DNA of 64,000 nt. It comes from Pseudonocardia endophytica. GTDB taxonomy: Bacteria; Actinomycetota; Actinomycetes; Mycobacteriales; Pseudonocardiaceae. Both the position numbers and the translations under genes were made by a program. The notes below the pieces were generated by a model. That model saw only the letters and a list, made by a program, of their open reading frames with translations, ran no database searches and was not told the origin of the DNA. This document shows, one piece after another, positions 1 to 7,208 of this stretch. Where the stretch lies: assembly GCF_004339565.1 (NCBI RefSeq), contig NZ_SMFZ01000002.1, positions 682,001-746,000 of the forward strand. The letters are read 5' to 3'. Positions within the stretch are counted from its first letter, which is position 1; the number at the start of each line of letters is the position of its first letter.

Positions 1-177
1 CACCCCGTGCGGGATCACCGCTCCGCGACGGGCGTGCCCCAGCAGCGGGGCGGGCAGGTCGTCCGGACGCACCGACTCGGCGATCACCTCGACGAACCCG
101 AGCTCGTCGGCGGCATCCAGCACGGCGGCGATCTCCGGCCGCCAGCCTGCGCCCGTCCCGTGCGGTCCGTCGGCCAT
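1..177 (-). CDS. DUF692 family (MNIO) protein, 3' part outside the window
   Basis: Only the first 59 codons are inside the window; the gene continues beyond base 1. The ATG at 175-177 is preceded by a good ribosome binding site (GGGAGGGG on the minus strand). The visible residues show the family's N-terminal pattern: a Gly-Trp-Arg-Pro opening, an amphipathic helix, then FVEVIAES and, near residue 57, PHGV. DUF692 proteins are multinuclear non-haem iron oxidases (MbnB, TglH, BufB types) that usually modify cysteines in ribosomal peptides. The neighbour upstream, a TIGR04222 membrane protein with a Cys/Gly tail, is a plausible substrate or partner. The metal-binding His, Asp and Glu residues lie mostly outside the window and cannot be checked, so the assignment rests on the N-terminus and context. 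Confidence 0.7.
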   Translation of the reverse strand, partial: MADGPHGTGAGWRPEIAAVLDAADELGFVEVIAESVRPDDLPAPLLGHARRGAVIPHGV

Positions 178-311
178 CGTCACCCCTCCCTGGCCACACC
201 GACGCCGGTACACGCCGACGCCGAGATGCACCGGTGCCCCCGCGGCTGGGCACCGGAGTCGGATCGGGTGCGGACCGCGGGAGCACCGCCCCCCATCGGT
301 ACCGGTCGGGC

Positions 312-1235
312 TCAGCCGCCGCAGCCCCCTCCACCACAGCCGCCGCCACCACAACCGCCACCGCCGCCTCCGTCGCCGCCGCCCCCACCGCCGTCGCCGG
401 AGAAGAACCCGCCGCCACCGCCACCCATCGCCGCGCTCTTCTGCGCTTCCAGTTCCTCGGCGAACGCCGGCTGGGCGGCCAGCAGCGCGCCGACGCCGAA
501 CACGCCGACCGACAGCGCCGCGCCGCCCGCGCCGACCGCACCCCAGTCCGGTCGCATCGACGGCGAGAGCGCCGTGTGCCGCTGACGCTGCGCCGCGAGC
601 GCCGTGTCACCGGCCGCCGTCCGGAGCGGGACCCGGGCGAACAGGATCAGCGTCGCGCCAGCCACCACGAACAGCAGGAACGACAGGAAGCCGACCGGGC
701 GCCCGTTGGAGACGCCCGCGATCGCCCGGACGATGCCGAACGCCAGCACCGCGAGCATCAGGAACGCCGGCCGCCGGTAGGACCGTCGCTGCTCCTCGGT
801 CAGGTACAGCCCGGCGCGCTCCAGCCGGTCCCGGATCTCGGCCAGTGCCGCCGCCACCCGGGGTTCGACGGGCAGTGTGCGCCTCGGCGTCGGCCGCGCG
901 GCCGCACCGTGGATCGCGTTCTGCAGCGGACTGGCCTGTCGCGCCGTGCCGACCGAGTGCACGATGCCGACCGCGGACGGCCCGGACGTCGCGATGCTGC
1001 CCTCGACGTGCATGGACGACAGCGCCGCGTACACGGCGAGGTCCGGCCCGCCGTTCAGGTACGCGACGTCCTCCGGGCGCGACTGCAGACCGTCGGCGCT
1101 CACCGGGCGTCCGGACCGCAACGAACGCCGGATGGAGATCGCCACCCCCAGTACGACGACCGCCAGCACGATGTAGATCACCAGGAACGTGGAACCGGAG
1201 ATCCCCCAGGTCTCGTTCGGACCCATCCCCACCAC
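312..1235 (-). CDS. TIGR04222 domain-containing membrane protein with Gly/Cys-rich tail
   Basis: A 307-residue protein. Residues about 14-33 form an N-terminal membrane helix; two more hydrophobic segments (about 160-200) and one near 240-258 follow. In between is a soluble region with the TIGR04222-like stretch ending in EEQRRSYRRPAF. The last 40 or so residues are almost pure glycine, with one GFFSGD interruption and three evenly spaced cysteines, each separated by GGGG. TIGR04222 proteins are known to carry such low-complexity tails; their function is unknown. The DUF692 gene starts 134 bases downstream on the same strand, so the two are probably co-transcribed. I infer that the cysteines are modified by the DUF692 enzyme. 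Start: ATG at 1235, with an alternative ATG three codons in. No TANNNT hexamer is obvious upstream. Confidence 0.8.
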   Translation of the reverse strand: MVGMGPNETWGISGSTFLVIYIVLAVVVLGVAISIRRSLRSGRPVSADGLQSRPEDVAYLNGGPDLAVYAALSSMHVEGSIATSGPSAVGIVHSVGTARQASPLQNAIHGAAARPTPRRTLPVEPRVAAALAEIRDRLERAGLYLTEEQRRSYRRPAFLMLAVLAFGIVRAIAGVSNGRPVGFLSFLLFVVAGATLILFARVPLRTAAGDTALAAQRQRHTALSPSMRPDWGAVGAGGAALSVGVFGVGALLAAQPAFAEELEAQKSAAMGGGGGGFFSGDGGGGGGDGGGGGGCGGGGCGGGGCGG

Positions 1236-1334
1236 CCCGTTTCGTGTCGTGTGTTCGACAGATCACAGTGTGCGGCGTCCGCGACGGGAGGGCTCCCGTG
1301 CTTGAGGCAACCTTAGGGTTCGCGGTACCCGGTC

Positions 1335-1772
1335 TCAGGCCGCGATCTCGCGCCGGACCTGGTTCTTGATCCGGGCGAGCATCGCCGCGATGCCGCGCAG
1401 CCGCAGCGGGCTCACGGCCTCGGCGAGCCCGAGGTCGGTGTAGAAGTCGTCCGGCACGTCGAGCACGGTCTGCGCGGGCTCGCCGTCCAGCCCGGTCCAC
1501 ATGATCCCGGCGAACCCGCGGGTCGTCGGCGCCTCCTTCGGTGCCGAGAAGAACAGGTGCACCGGGCGCCCGTCCCCGTCGCCGACCTCGACCTTGAGGA
1601 ACAGCGGGGACTGGCACTCGTGCACCTGCTCCATCGAGTCCGCCGCGTCGGCGTAGCGCTCCGGCAGGTCGGGCAGCTCCTGGGACAGCTCGAGCAGCAG
1701 CTGCAGCCGGTCCTTGGGCCCGACCGACGAGAAGTCGTCGACGATCTCGGCGAGCTGCGGAGGGAGACTCAC
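1335..1772 (-). CDS. sufE: SufE-like sulfur acceptor protein
   Basis: A 145-residue SufE-domain protein that would take persulfide sulfur from a cysteine desulfurase or sulfurtransferase and pass it on, in the cytoplasm. The family motif HECQSPLF is at about residue 50, with the acceptor cysteine in it, and the downstream pattern GFAGIMWTGLDGEPA and the C-terminal SPLRLRGIAAML are typical. The length is normal for actinobacterial SufE. The GTG start at 1772 overlaps the stop codon of the upstream sulfurtransferase gene by four bases (GTGA), so the two are translationally coupled. The same pairing occurs in M. tuberculosis (Rv3283-Rv3284, from memory). It suggests a dedicated sulfur-transfer pair rather than the SUF Fe-S operon, which is not visible here. 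Confidence 0.9.
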   Translation of the reverse strand: MSLPPQLAEIVDDFSSVGPKDRLQLLLELSQELPDLPERYADAADSMEQVHECQSPLFLKVEVGDGDGRPVHLFFSAPKEAPTTRGFAGIMWTGLDGEPAQTVLDVPDDFYTDLGLAEAVSPLRLRGIAAMLARIKNQVRREIAA

Positions 1773-2659
1773 GCGGACCCGCGCTCCTCGCCCTGCACGA
1801 TCGGCACGCGCACGGCGTTGCCCCACTCCGTCCACGAGCCGTCGTAGTTCCGGACGGTGTCGAAGCCGAGCAGGTGCGTCAGCACGAACCACGTGTGGCT
1901 GGAGCGCTCACCGATCCGGCAGTAGGCGACGACGTCGTCGGACGGCGAGAGCCCCTGCTCCTGCTCGTAGATGGCCGAGAGCTCGGCGCGCGGTTTGAAC
2001 GTGCCGTCCTCGGCGGCCGCGCGGGCCCACGGCACGCTCGCCGCACCCGGGATGTGGCCGCCGCGCACGGCGCCCTCCTGCGGGTAGTCCGGCATGTGCA
2101 GCTTCTCGCCCGTGTACTCCTGCGGCGAGCGCACGTCGACCAGCGGCTTGCCGAGGTGCGCGAGCACGTCGTCCTTGAACGCGCGGATCGTCGTGTCGTC
2201 GCGCTCGACGACCGGGTAGTCGACGGCGGCGGGCGACGGCGTGCCGGTCGTCATCTCCCGGCCCTCCGCCTCCCACTTGGCGCGACCACCGTCGAGCAGC
2301 CGGACGTCGGGGTGGCCGAACAGCGAGAACACCCACAGGGCGTAGGCGGCCCACCAGTTGTTCCTGTCCCCGTAGACCACGATCGTCGTGTCCCGGCCGA
2401 TGCCGCGCTCGCCCATGATCTCGGCGAAGCGCTTCGGATCCACGTAGTCACGGGTGACCGGGTCGTTCAGCTCGGTGTGCCAGTCGACCTTCACAGCGCC
2501 CGGGATGTGGCCGGTCTCGTAGAGCAGCACGTCCTCATCGGACTCGACGACGGCGATGTCCCGCTCGTCGAGGCGCTCGGCCAGCCACGCCGTGGTGACC
2601 AGGCGCTCCGGGTGCGCGTACTCGGCCAGCTTCGGGTCCGGATCGGGGGCGACAGCCAT
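1769..2659 (-). CDS. sseA: Two-domain rhodanese sulfurtransferase (SseA type)
   Basis: A 296-residue protein with two rhodanese domains (about 20-140 and 160-290), the usual size for thiosulfate or mercaptopyruvate sulfurtransferases. The inactive first domain has the VVVYGDRNNWWA loop. The second has the active loop CRIGERSSHTW at about residue 246, whose cysteine carries the persulfide; this loop fits thiosulfate:cyanide sulfurtransferase annotation. Four-base overlap with sufE downstream. The ATG at 2659 is chosen over an upstream in-frame start because a TACCCT hexamer (minus strand, 2667-2672) lies seven bases before it, which fits leaderless transcription. maf lies upstream on the same strand. 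Confidence 0.92.
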   Translation of the reverse strand: MAVAPDPDPKLAEYAHPERLVTTAWLAERLDERDIAVVESDEDVLLYETGHIPGAVKVDWHTELNDPVTRDYVDPKRFAEIMGERGIGRDTTIVVYGDRNNWWAAYALWVFSLFGHPDVRLLDGGRAKWEAEGREMTTGTPSPAAVDYPVVERDDTTIRAFKDDVLAHLGKPLVDVRSPQEYTGEKLHMPDYPQEGAVRGGHIPGAASVPWARAAAEDGTFKPRAELSAIYEQEQGLSPSDDVVAYCRIGERSSHTWFVLTHLLGFDTVRNYDGSWTEWGNAVRVPIVQGEERGSA

Positions 2660-2666
2660 GCGCGCG

Positions 2667-2672
2667 AGGGTA
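2667..2672 (-). promoter_or_regulatory. -10 hexamer (TACCCT) of leaderless sseA-sufE
   Basis: TACCCT on the minus strand, seven bases before the sseA ATG, so transcription should begin at or next to the start codon. There is no Shine-Dalgarno sequence in the gap. Confidence 0.55.
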
Positions 2673-2755
2673 GTCCCGGCCCCGGACGGTCGCTCGGATC
2701 GGGATGTCGGACGTGTCACCCTCGGGGCGGGGCCGACGGTCCGGAGCTCATCGGA

Positions 2756-3379
2756 TCATCCGCCCGTCCACAGCTCGACTGGGGACACACCGACACCGCC
2801 GAGCAGCCGTCGCAGCAACGGCAGGCTGATCCCGATCACGTTCGACGGGTCGCCGTCGATCCCCTCGACGAACCATCCACCGCGCCCGTCCAGCGTGAAC
2901 GCCCCCGCGACGTTCAGCGGCTCCCCGGTGGCGATGTACGCCTCCAGCTCGTCCGGGGTCGGCTCGGCGAAGCGCACCCCGGTGACCGCGTGCCCCTCCG
3001 CGACCCGGTCGATCTCGCCACCCGCCAGTCGCAGCACCGCGTGCCCGGTGACCAGCTCGCCGGTCCGCCCGGCCATCGCCGTCCAGCGCTCCCGCGCGGT
3101 GTCCGGGTCGCCGGGCTTGCCGGCCAGCGCGCCGTCGAGGAACAGCATCGAGTCGCAGCCGACGACGAGCGCGTCCGGATGTGTGTCGCCGACGCGGCGG
3201 GCCACGGTCGTCGCCTTCGCCGACGCCAGCAGCGTCACCTTCTTCTCGGGCGCCTCGTCCGCGTGCGCCGCCAGCAGCGCGTCCTCGTCCACCTCGGACA
3301 CCGCGACGAGCGGATCGATCCCGGCCGAGCGCAGGACGCCGAGACGGGCGGGGGAGGCGGAGGCGAGCACGAGACGCAC
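2756..3379 (-). CDS. maf: Maf-like nucleoside triphosphate pyrophosphatase
   Basis: A 207-residue Maf/Ham1-fold protein that hydrolyses non-canonical or modified nucleoside triphosphates to the monophosphate, keeping them out of nucleic acids. The N-terminal signature ASASPAR (residues 6-12) binds the phosphates; the catalytic aspartate lies in GCDSML at about 75; the GKPGD and FVEGIDGDPSNVIG blocks near 87 and 168 are also family features. Length is normal. The GTG start at 3379 sits six bases after a TAGGGT hexamer (3386-3391), again leaderless. maf is next to sseA and close to accD5, as in mycobacteria. It may be expressed separately from sseA, which has its own -10. Confidence 0.93.
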   Translation of the reverse strand: MRLVLASASPARLGVLRSAGIDPLVAVSEVDEDALLAAHADEAPEKKVTLLASAKATTVARRVGDTHPDALVVGCDSMLFLDGALAGKPGDPDTARERWTAMAGRTGELVTGHAVLRLAGGEIDRVAEGHAVTGVRFAEPTPDELEAYIATGEPLNVAGAFTLDGRGGWFVEGIDGDPSNVIGISLPLLRRLLGGVGVSPVELWTGG

Positions 3380-3385
3380 GGGCGG

Positions 3386-3391
3386 ACCCTA
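3386..3391 (-). promoter_or_regulatory. -10 hexamer (TAGGGT) of leaderless maf
   Basis: TAGGGT on the minus strand, six bases before the GTG start of maf. It fixes the start choice because there is no ribosome binding site. Confidence 0.55.
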
Positions 3392-3433
3392 TCGACGCCG
3401 CCCCCACGTCACACCCGACGCGTCCGGGGGAAC

Positions 3434-3479
3434 CGAGTGTGACGTTCCGGCGGTCCGCGTCGCCGGAACCGACCACTCG
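3434..3479. repeat. 46-bp inverted repeat, unit A
   Basis: A 46-base unit bounded by CGAGTG and CACTCG. Inside are perfect nine-base arms GTTCCGGCG and CGCCGGAAC around an eight-base loop. The same design occurs at 4525-4570 and 4586-4631. It could fold as a hairpin in DNA or RNA and lies between maf and the DUF559 gene. Confidence 0.7.
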
Positions 3480-3485
3480 ATCCGT

Positions 3486-3520
3486 CGAGTGCGTCGTTCG
3501 GGCGAGGCGGCCGAAATTCG
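3486..3520. repeat. Degenerate copy of the 46-bp repeat
   Basis: Starts with CGAGTG, then TTCGGGCG and CGGCCGAA, which resemble the inner arms of unit A. The closing CACTCG is lost, so this looks like a decayed copy placed seven bases after unit A. Confidence 0.4.
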
Positions 3521-3556
3521 ATGGAACCGAATGGGGTGTCTGTCACGTCCAAGGGC

Positions 3557-4462
3557 ATGGACATCTCCCGACGACCGTTCGTGGGTTCCGAGGCGATCGC
3601 GGCCGGCGCCGTCACCCCGGCGGTTCTGAAAGGGCCGGGATACCGGTCGCCGTTCCGGGGCATCGCCGTGGCGGCGGACGTCCCGGACTCGTTCGCGCTG
3701 CGCAGCGAGGCCGCGTTCCTGGTCGTCCGCGGAACCGGTGCCCTCGCCGGGTACTCGGCCGCCGAGATGCTCGGCGCGGACTGCGCCCCGGCCAGTGCAC
3801 CCGCCGAGGTCGTCCTGCCGGAGCGGCAGCGTCGGACGCGCGCCGGCCTGATCGTGCATCGCGACGCCGTCCCCGAGGCCGAGATCGTGCGCGACGTCCC
3901 GGTCCGGGTTCGCGACCGGCGCGGACGGTGGCGGCCTCTGCCCGGACGCACCGTCGACACGACCTCCCCGGTCCGGACGGCCTTCGACCTCGCCCGCCGC
4001 GAGCCGCGGATCGAGGCCGTCGTGGCGCTCGACGCGCTGGCGTGCCACTGCCGGATCAGCCCGGCCGACGTCCTCGCGCTCGCGGAGCGCCATCCGGGCG
4101 TGCGCGGGCTCTCCCGCCTTCCCGGTCTCGTCGCGCTCGCGGACGGGCGCGCCGAGTCGCCGATGGAGACCCGCATCCGCCTGGCCCTGCTCGACGGCGG
4201 ACTGCCGTGCACCGAGCTGCAGTTCCCGCTCGGGCGTTACCGCCTCGACCTGGCCTACCCCGCAGCCATGCTGGCGGTGGAGTACGACGGCGAGCACCAC
4301 CGCGAGCCGGCGCAGGCCCGCTACGACCTCGAGCGCCAGGCCCACATCGCCCGTCGCGGGTGGACGGTGCTCCGCCCGTCCGCCCACGAGGTGCTCGCGG
4401 ACCCGGAGGCGGTCGCCGATCGGGTCCGGCACGCGCTCGCGTCGCGCCGCCCCGGTTGCTGA
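3557..4462 (+). CDS. DUF559 / AbiEi-like protein of unknown function
   Basis: About 301 residues. The N-terminal half resembles the winged-helix start of AbiEi-type and related actinobacterial proteins (RRPFVGSEAIAAGAVTP, then a dimension of about 150 residues with TSPVRTAFDLARRE). The C-terminal third is a DUF559-like, restriction-endonuclease-fold domain: SPMETRIRLALLDGGLP, RLDLAYPAAMLAVEYDG and RRGWTVLRPS, which contain the E, D, E residues expected of a PD-(D/E)XK nuclease. Such genes are multicopy in high-GC actinomycetes and their role is not established; no partner toxin is next to it here. I prefer the ATG at 3557 (AAGGGC just upstream, conserved-looking N-terminus) to the ATG at 3521, which lies in a decayed repeat. 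Structured repeats sit on both sides. Confidence 0.75.
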   Translation: MDISRRPFVGSEAIAAGAVTPAVLKGPGYRSPFRGIAVAADVPDSFALRSEAAFLVVRGTGALAGYSAAEMLGADCAPASAPAEVVLPERQRRTRAGLIVHRDAVPEAEIVRDVPVRVRDRRGRWRPLPGRTVDTTSPVRTAFDLARREPRIEAVVALDALACHCRISPADVLALAERHPGVRGLSRLPGLVALADGRAESPMETRIRLALLDGGLPCTELQFPLGRYRLDLAYPAAMLAVEYDGEHHREPAQARYDLERQAHIARRGWTVLRPSAHEVLADPEAVADRVRHALASRRPGC

Positions 4463-4524
4463 GCCGGGCCCGCCCGTCCCGGGCCGAGCGCCCCGGACCC
4501 GTCACCCGATCCCGCGCGGAGCGC

Positions 4525-4570
4525 CGAGTGTGACGTTCCGGCGGTCCGCGCCGCCCGAACCCGCCACTCG
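4525..4570. repeat. 46-bp inverted repeat, unit B
   Basis: Same 46-base length and CGAGTG/CACTCG ends as unit A; inner arms GTTCCGGCGG and CCGCCCGAAC are slightly mismatched. It follows the DUF559 gene by 62 bases. Confidence 0.7.
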
Positions 4571-4585
4571 ATCCCGCGGAACGGT

Positions 4586-4631
4586 CGAGCGTGACGTTCG
4601 GGCGCCCGGAAGCGCCCGAACCCACCACTCG
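4586..4631. repeat. 46-bp inverted repeat, unit C
   Basis: Ends are CGAGCG and CACTCG. The inner arms GTTCGGGCG and CGCCCGAAC are perfect, though they differ in sequence from unit A; the arms have changed together, which suggests the pairing itself is maintained. It starts 15 bases after unit B. Confidence 0.7.
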
Positions 4632-4674
4632 ATCCGGAGCGGCGCGTCGGCGTGCGGGGCGGGGCGGGGTGTGC

Positions 4675-5328
4675 TCAGCCGCGCCCGGTCAGGCCGTGGC
4701 GGTAGGCGTACCCGACGGCCTGGGCGCGGTCGCGCAGGCCCGCCTTGGCGAACAGGTGGTTGACGTGCGTCTTCACGGTCGCCTCGCCGACCACCAGCCG
4801 TCGGGCGATCTCGGTGTTGGACAGCCCGTCGGCGATCAGCGCCAGCACCTCGACCTCGCGCTGGGTCAGTCCGTCCGGTGGTGGTCCGGCCGGGCCCGCC
4901 GCGCCGGACGACCGCTGCTCGACGAGCCGGGCCAGCACCCCGGCGTCCACCGTGGACACTCCGTCGGCTGCCGAGCGCAGTGCCCGGCCGATCGCCTCCG
5001 CGTCGGCGTCCTTGGACAGCCAGCCGGCTGCACCCGCGCGCAGCGCGTCCACCACGGACTCGTCGTCGACGTACGTCGTGAGGACGACGACGGCGGTGCC
5101 GGGATGCGCGGAGCGCACCCTCGCGGTGGCCGACACGCCGTCACCGTCGGGCATGCGCAGGTCCGTGAGCAGCACGTCCGGGGCCAGCTCGGCGACGAGC
5201 GCGACGGCCTGGTCGCCGCCGGAGGCGGTGCCGACGACCTCGATGTCGGGCAGCAGTCCCAGCACGGTCGCCAGCCCGTCGCGGACGATGCGCTGGTCGT
5301 CGGCCAGCACGACGCGAAGGTCGCTCAC
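4675..5328 (-). CDS. NarL/FixJ-family response regulator
   Basis: A 217-residue two-domain regulator. The receiver domain (1-120) has the acidic pair in VLADDQ, the phosphorylated aspartate in VLLTDLRMPDGDG at about 54, the switch threonine in VVVLTTY and the lysine in LSKDAD. After a short linker, a LuxR-type helix-turn-helix (about 150-215) carries LTQREVEVLALIADGLSN and EATVKTHVNHLFAK. It should act on DNA in response to the histidine kinase encoded 73 bases upstream. The GTG at 5328 is selected because GAGGAGGG precedes it by a few bases; further upstream in-frame codons have no homology. Target genes are not evident; the neighbouring membrane protein is one candidate. Confidence 0.92.
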   Translation of the reverse strand: MSDLRVVLADDQRIVRDGLATVLGLLPDIEVVGTASGGDQAVALVAELAPDVLLTDLRMPDGDGVSATARVRSAHPGTAVVVLTTYVDDESVVDALRAGAAGWLSKDADAEAIGRALRSAADGVSTVDAGVLARLVEQRSSGAAGPAGPPPDGLTQREVEVLALIADGLSNTEIARRLVVGEATVKTHVNHLFAKAGLRDRAQAVGYAYRHGLTGRG

Positions 5329-5401
5329 GGGCCCTCCTCGCCGGCGCTCGTCGGCCGCGGTCGCGGCACGGCTGTGTCCGATGGTGAGCTCGCACGCTCG
5401 C

Positions 5402-6571
5402 TCACGGTTCGATCCTCTCCCGGTCCGGTACCCGCAGCGCGACCCGCCACCCGTCGTCGGTCGGACCGACGTCCAGCGCCGCACCGACCAGCGCCGCCCG
5501 CTCCGCCATGCCGGTCAGGCCGGATCCGGACCCGTCGGACGTCGCAGGCGGTTCGTGCGTGACGTCGACGACCTCCAGCGCGACCACGTCGCCGTCCCGG
5601 TGCAGGCGCACGGTCACCGGGGCGCCCGGCGCGTGCTTGCGGGCGTTGCTCAGCGCCTCCTGCGCGGTGCGCAGCACCGTCTCGCCCTCCCGGGCGCCGA
5701 GCCGCAGCGCCGGGTCCACGTCGACGGTCGCGTCCGGGTGCGCCCCGGCCAGCTCCCGCAGCTCCCCCGCGACGTCGACCGGGGCAGGACCCTCGCGCAG
5801 CGCACGCACCGCCCGTCGGGCCTCGGCGATCCCGTCGCTGGTCAACCGCTGTGCCCGCTCGATCTGGGCGACCGTGTCCTCGGCCGCGCCGTCCCGGATC
5901 GCCATCAGGCGCGCGCCCTGGAGCTGCACGGCGAGCGCGGACAGCGAGTGTGCCAGCACGTCGTGCACGTCCCGGGCGACCCGGGCGCGGTCCGCGATCG
6001 CGTCGGCCCTGGCGTGCTCCTCGCGGGCCCGCGCGTCCGCGACGAGCGACTGCTCGTGCTCCTCGGTACGCCGCATCGCGTCGCGGCGGGCCACCCCGAA
6101 CATCAGCAGGATCACGACGCTGCCCGCGACGAGCACCGGATCCCATAGCGAGGAGTACGGCCCGACGACCAGCACGGTCGCGACGGCGATCACCGCGGCG
6201 AACACGCCTGCCACCCGGGTCGGGAGCCGGATCCCGGACACGAACGCCGCCAGCAGCGGGAACGCCGCGGCCGTCGTCCACCCGTCGGACCCGGACAGCA
6301 GGGCCAGCCCGCCCGCGGCCAGTGCGGCGACGGTGATCCCGGCCAGCCGGGGCGACGGGTCGGGGCGCAGCGAGAACACCAGCCAGCCGGCGACGGCGGG
6401 CACGAGTCCGAGGTAGAGCCACCACGGACTGACCTGCTGGCCCTGCCCGAGGAAGATCAGGGCCAGCACGATCGGGAGCCAGAGCAGCCCGATGATCCGC
6501 CTCGGCACGCCGAACAGCACCGAGCGGTCGCCGACCGGTGCCACCCGGCTCGTCGGCTGCTCGGTGCTCAC
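5402..6571 (-). CDS. HisKA_3-type sensor histidine kinase (NarL-partner)
   Basis: A 389-residue membrane sensor kinase. Four or five hydrophobic segments between residues about 25 and 165 leave no large extracytoplasmic domain, so it probably senses a membrane or envelope signal, as LiaS/DesK-like kinases do. A short coiled coil leads to the phospho-acceptor histidine in RVARDVHDVLAHSL (about residue 201), followed by a HATPase_c domain with EALSNARKHAP (N box) and SGLTGMAERA (G box) near 300-360. GTG start at 6571. The response regulator starts 73 bases downstream, so the two form a two-component system. Its upstream neighbour is a DUF1453-like membrane protein on the same strand. Confidence 0.9.
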   Translation of the reverse strand: MSTEQPTSRVAPVGDRSVLFGVPRRIIGLLWLPIVLALIFLGQGQQVSPWWLYLGLVPAVAGWLVFSLRPDPSPRLAGITVAALAAGGLALLSGSDGWTTAAAFPLLAAFVSGIRLPTRVAGVFAAVIAVATVLVVGPYSSLWDPVLVAGSVVILLMFGVARRDAMRRTEEHEQSLVADARAREEHARADAIADRARVARDVHDVLAHSLSALAVQLQGARLMAIRDGAAEDTVAQIERAQRLTSDGIAEARRAVRALREGPAPVDVAGELRELAGAHPDATVDVDPALRLGAREGETVLRTAQEALSNARKHAPGAPVTVRLHRDGDVVALEVVDVTHEPPATSDGSGSGLTGMAERAALVGAALDVGPTDDGWRVALRVPDRERIEP

Positions 6572-6606
6572 GGTTTCACGATGACACAGATCGGGGGCCG
6601 GGCCGA

Positions 6607-7110
6607 TCAGGCCGAGGCCCGGGCGGTGCGGCGGCCGTCCGTCGGGCGCAGGGGGCGACCGTCGGCGGCGACCCGGCGCCGCAGCACCATGCCCTGCACG
6701 GCCAGGCTGGCCCCGAGGACGAGCGCCGACGACGTCGCGATCAGGGCGGCCGCCCCGGTGCCGCCGCCGAGCACCTCGGCGCCGACGCGGACCACGATCG
6801 TCGCGACCCACGCGACCAGCAGCGCGACCGAGCCGCGGCGGTACAGCCAGCCGTCGCGCGTCTCCAGGCGGAACGCGAGACCGCGCGCCACGCCGAGCCC
6901 GACGGCCAGCACCAGCTCGACGGCGAGCAGCGCGACCCCGAGCGCCGTGACCGGCGGGTGCACGGAGGCGACGGTCAGCACGCCGACCCCGATCAGCACG
7001 AACGGGAGGACGGTCTCGCGGCCGCCGGTCCGGACGAACTGGCCGGTGAACTGCTTGTAGAGCACGAAACCGACGACGGCGACGGTGATGAGGATGGTGG
7101 CGATGTCCAT
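6607..7110 (-). CDS. Small integral membrane protein (DUF1453-like)
   Basis: A 167-residue protein with about four or five hydrophobic segments (1-17, 33-50, 55-75, 90-110, 118-140) and a basic C-terminal tail. A short QFTGQFVRTGGRET stretch after the first helix resembles the QFR-type motif of DUF1453/CcdC-like proteins of Streptomyces. The function is unknown. It lies 35 bases upstream of the histidine kinase gene in the same direction, so it may be in the same transcript and contribute to sensing, but this is only inferred from position. ATG start at 7110. Confidence 0.65.
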   Translation of the reverse strand: MDIATILITVAVVGFVLYKQFTGQFVRTGGRETVLPFVLIGVGVLTVASVHPPVTALGVALLAVELVLAVGLGVARGLAFRLETRDGWLYRRGSVALLVAWVATIVVRVGAEVLGGGTGAAALIATSSALVLGASLAVQGMVLRRRVAADGRPLRPTDGRRTARASA

Positions 7111-7208
7111 GGCGACGACGATCGCCCGCCGACCCCCTCAGCGGCGTCGGCCCGGACGGCGATCCCGGGTGGAACCGCGCCCTCCACCCGGGGGTGGAGA
7201 GCAGGCCG

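Noticed and set aside
7..585. Proline-rich reading frame on the plus strand
   Set aside because: It is the complement of the Gly/Cys-rich tail and stalk of the TIGR04222 gene; its low complexity comes from GC content.
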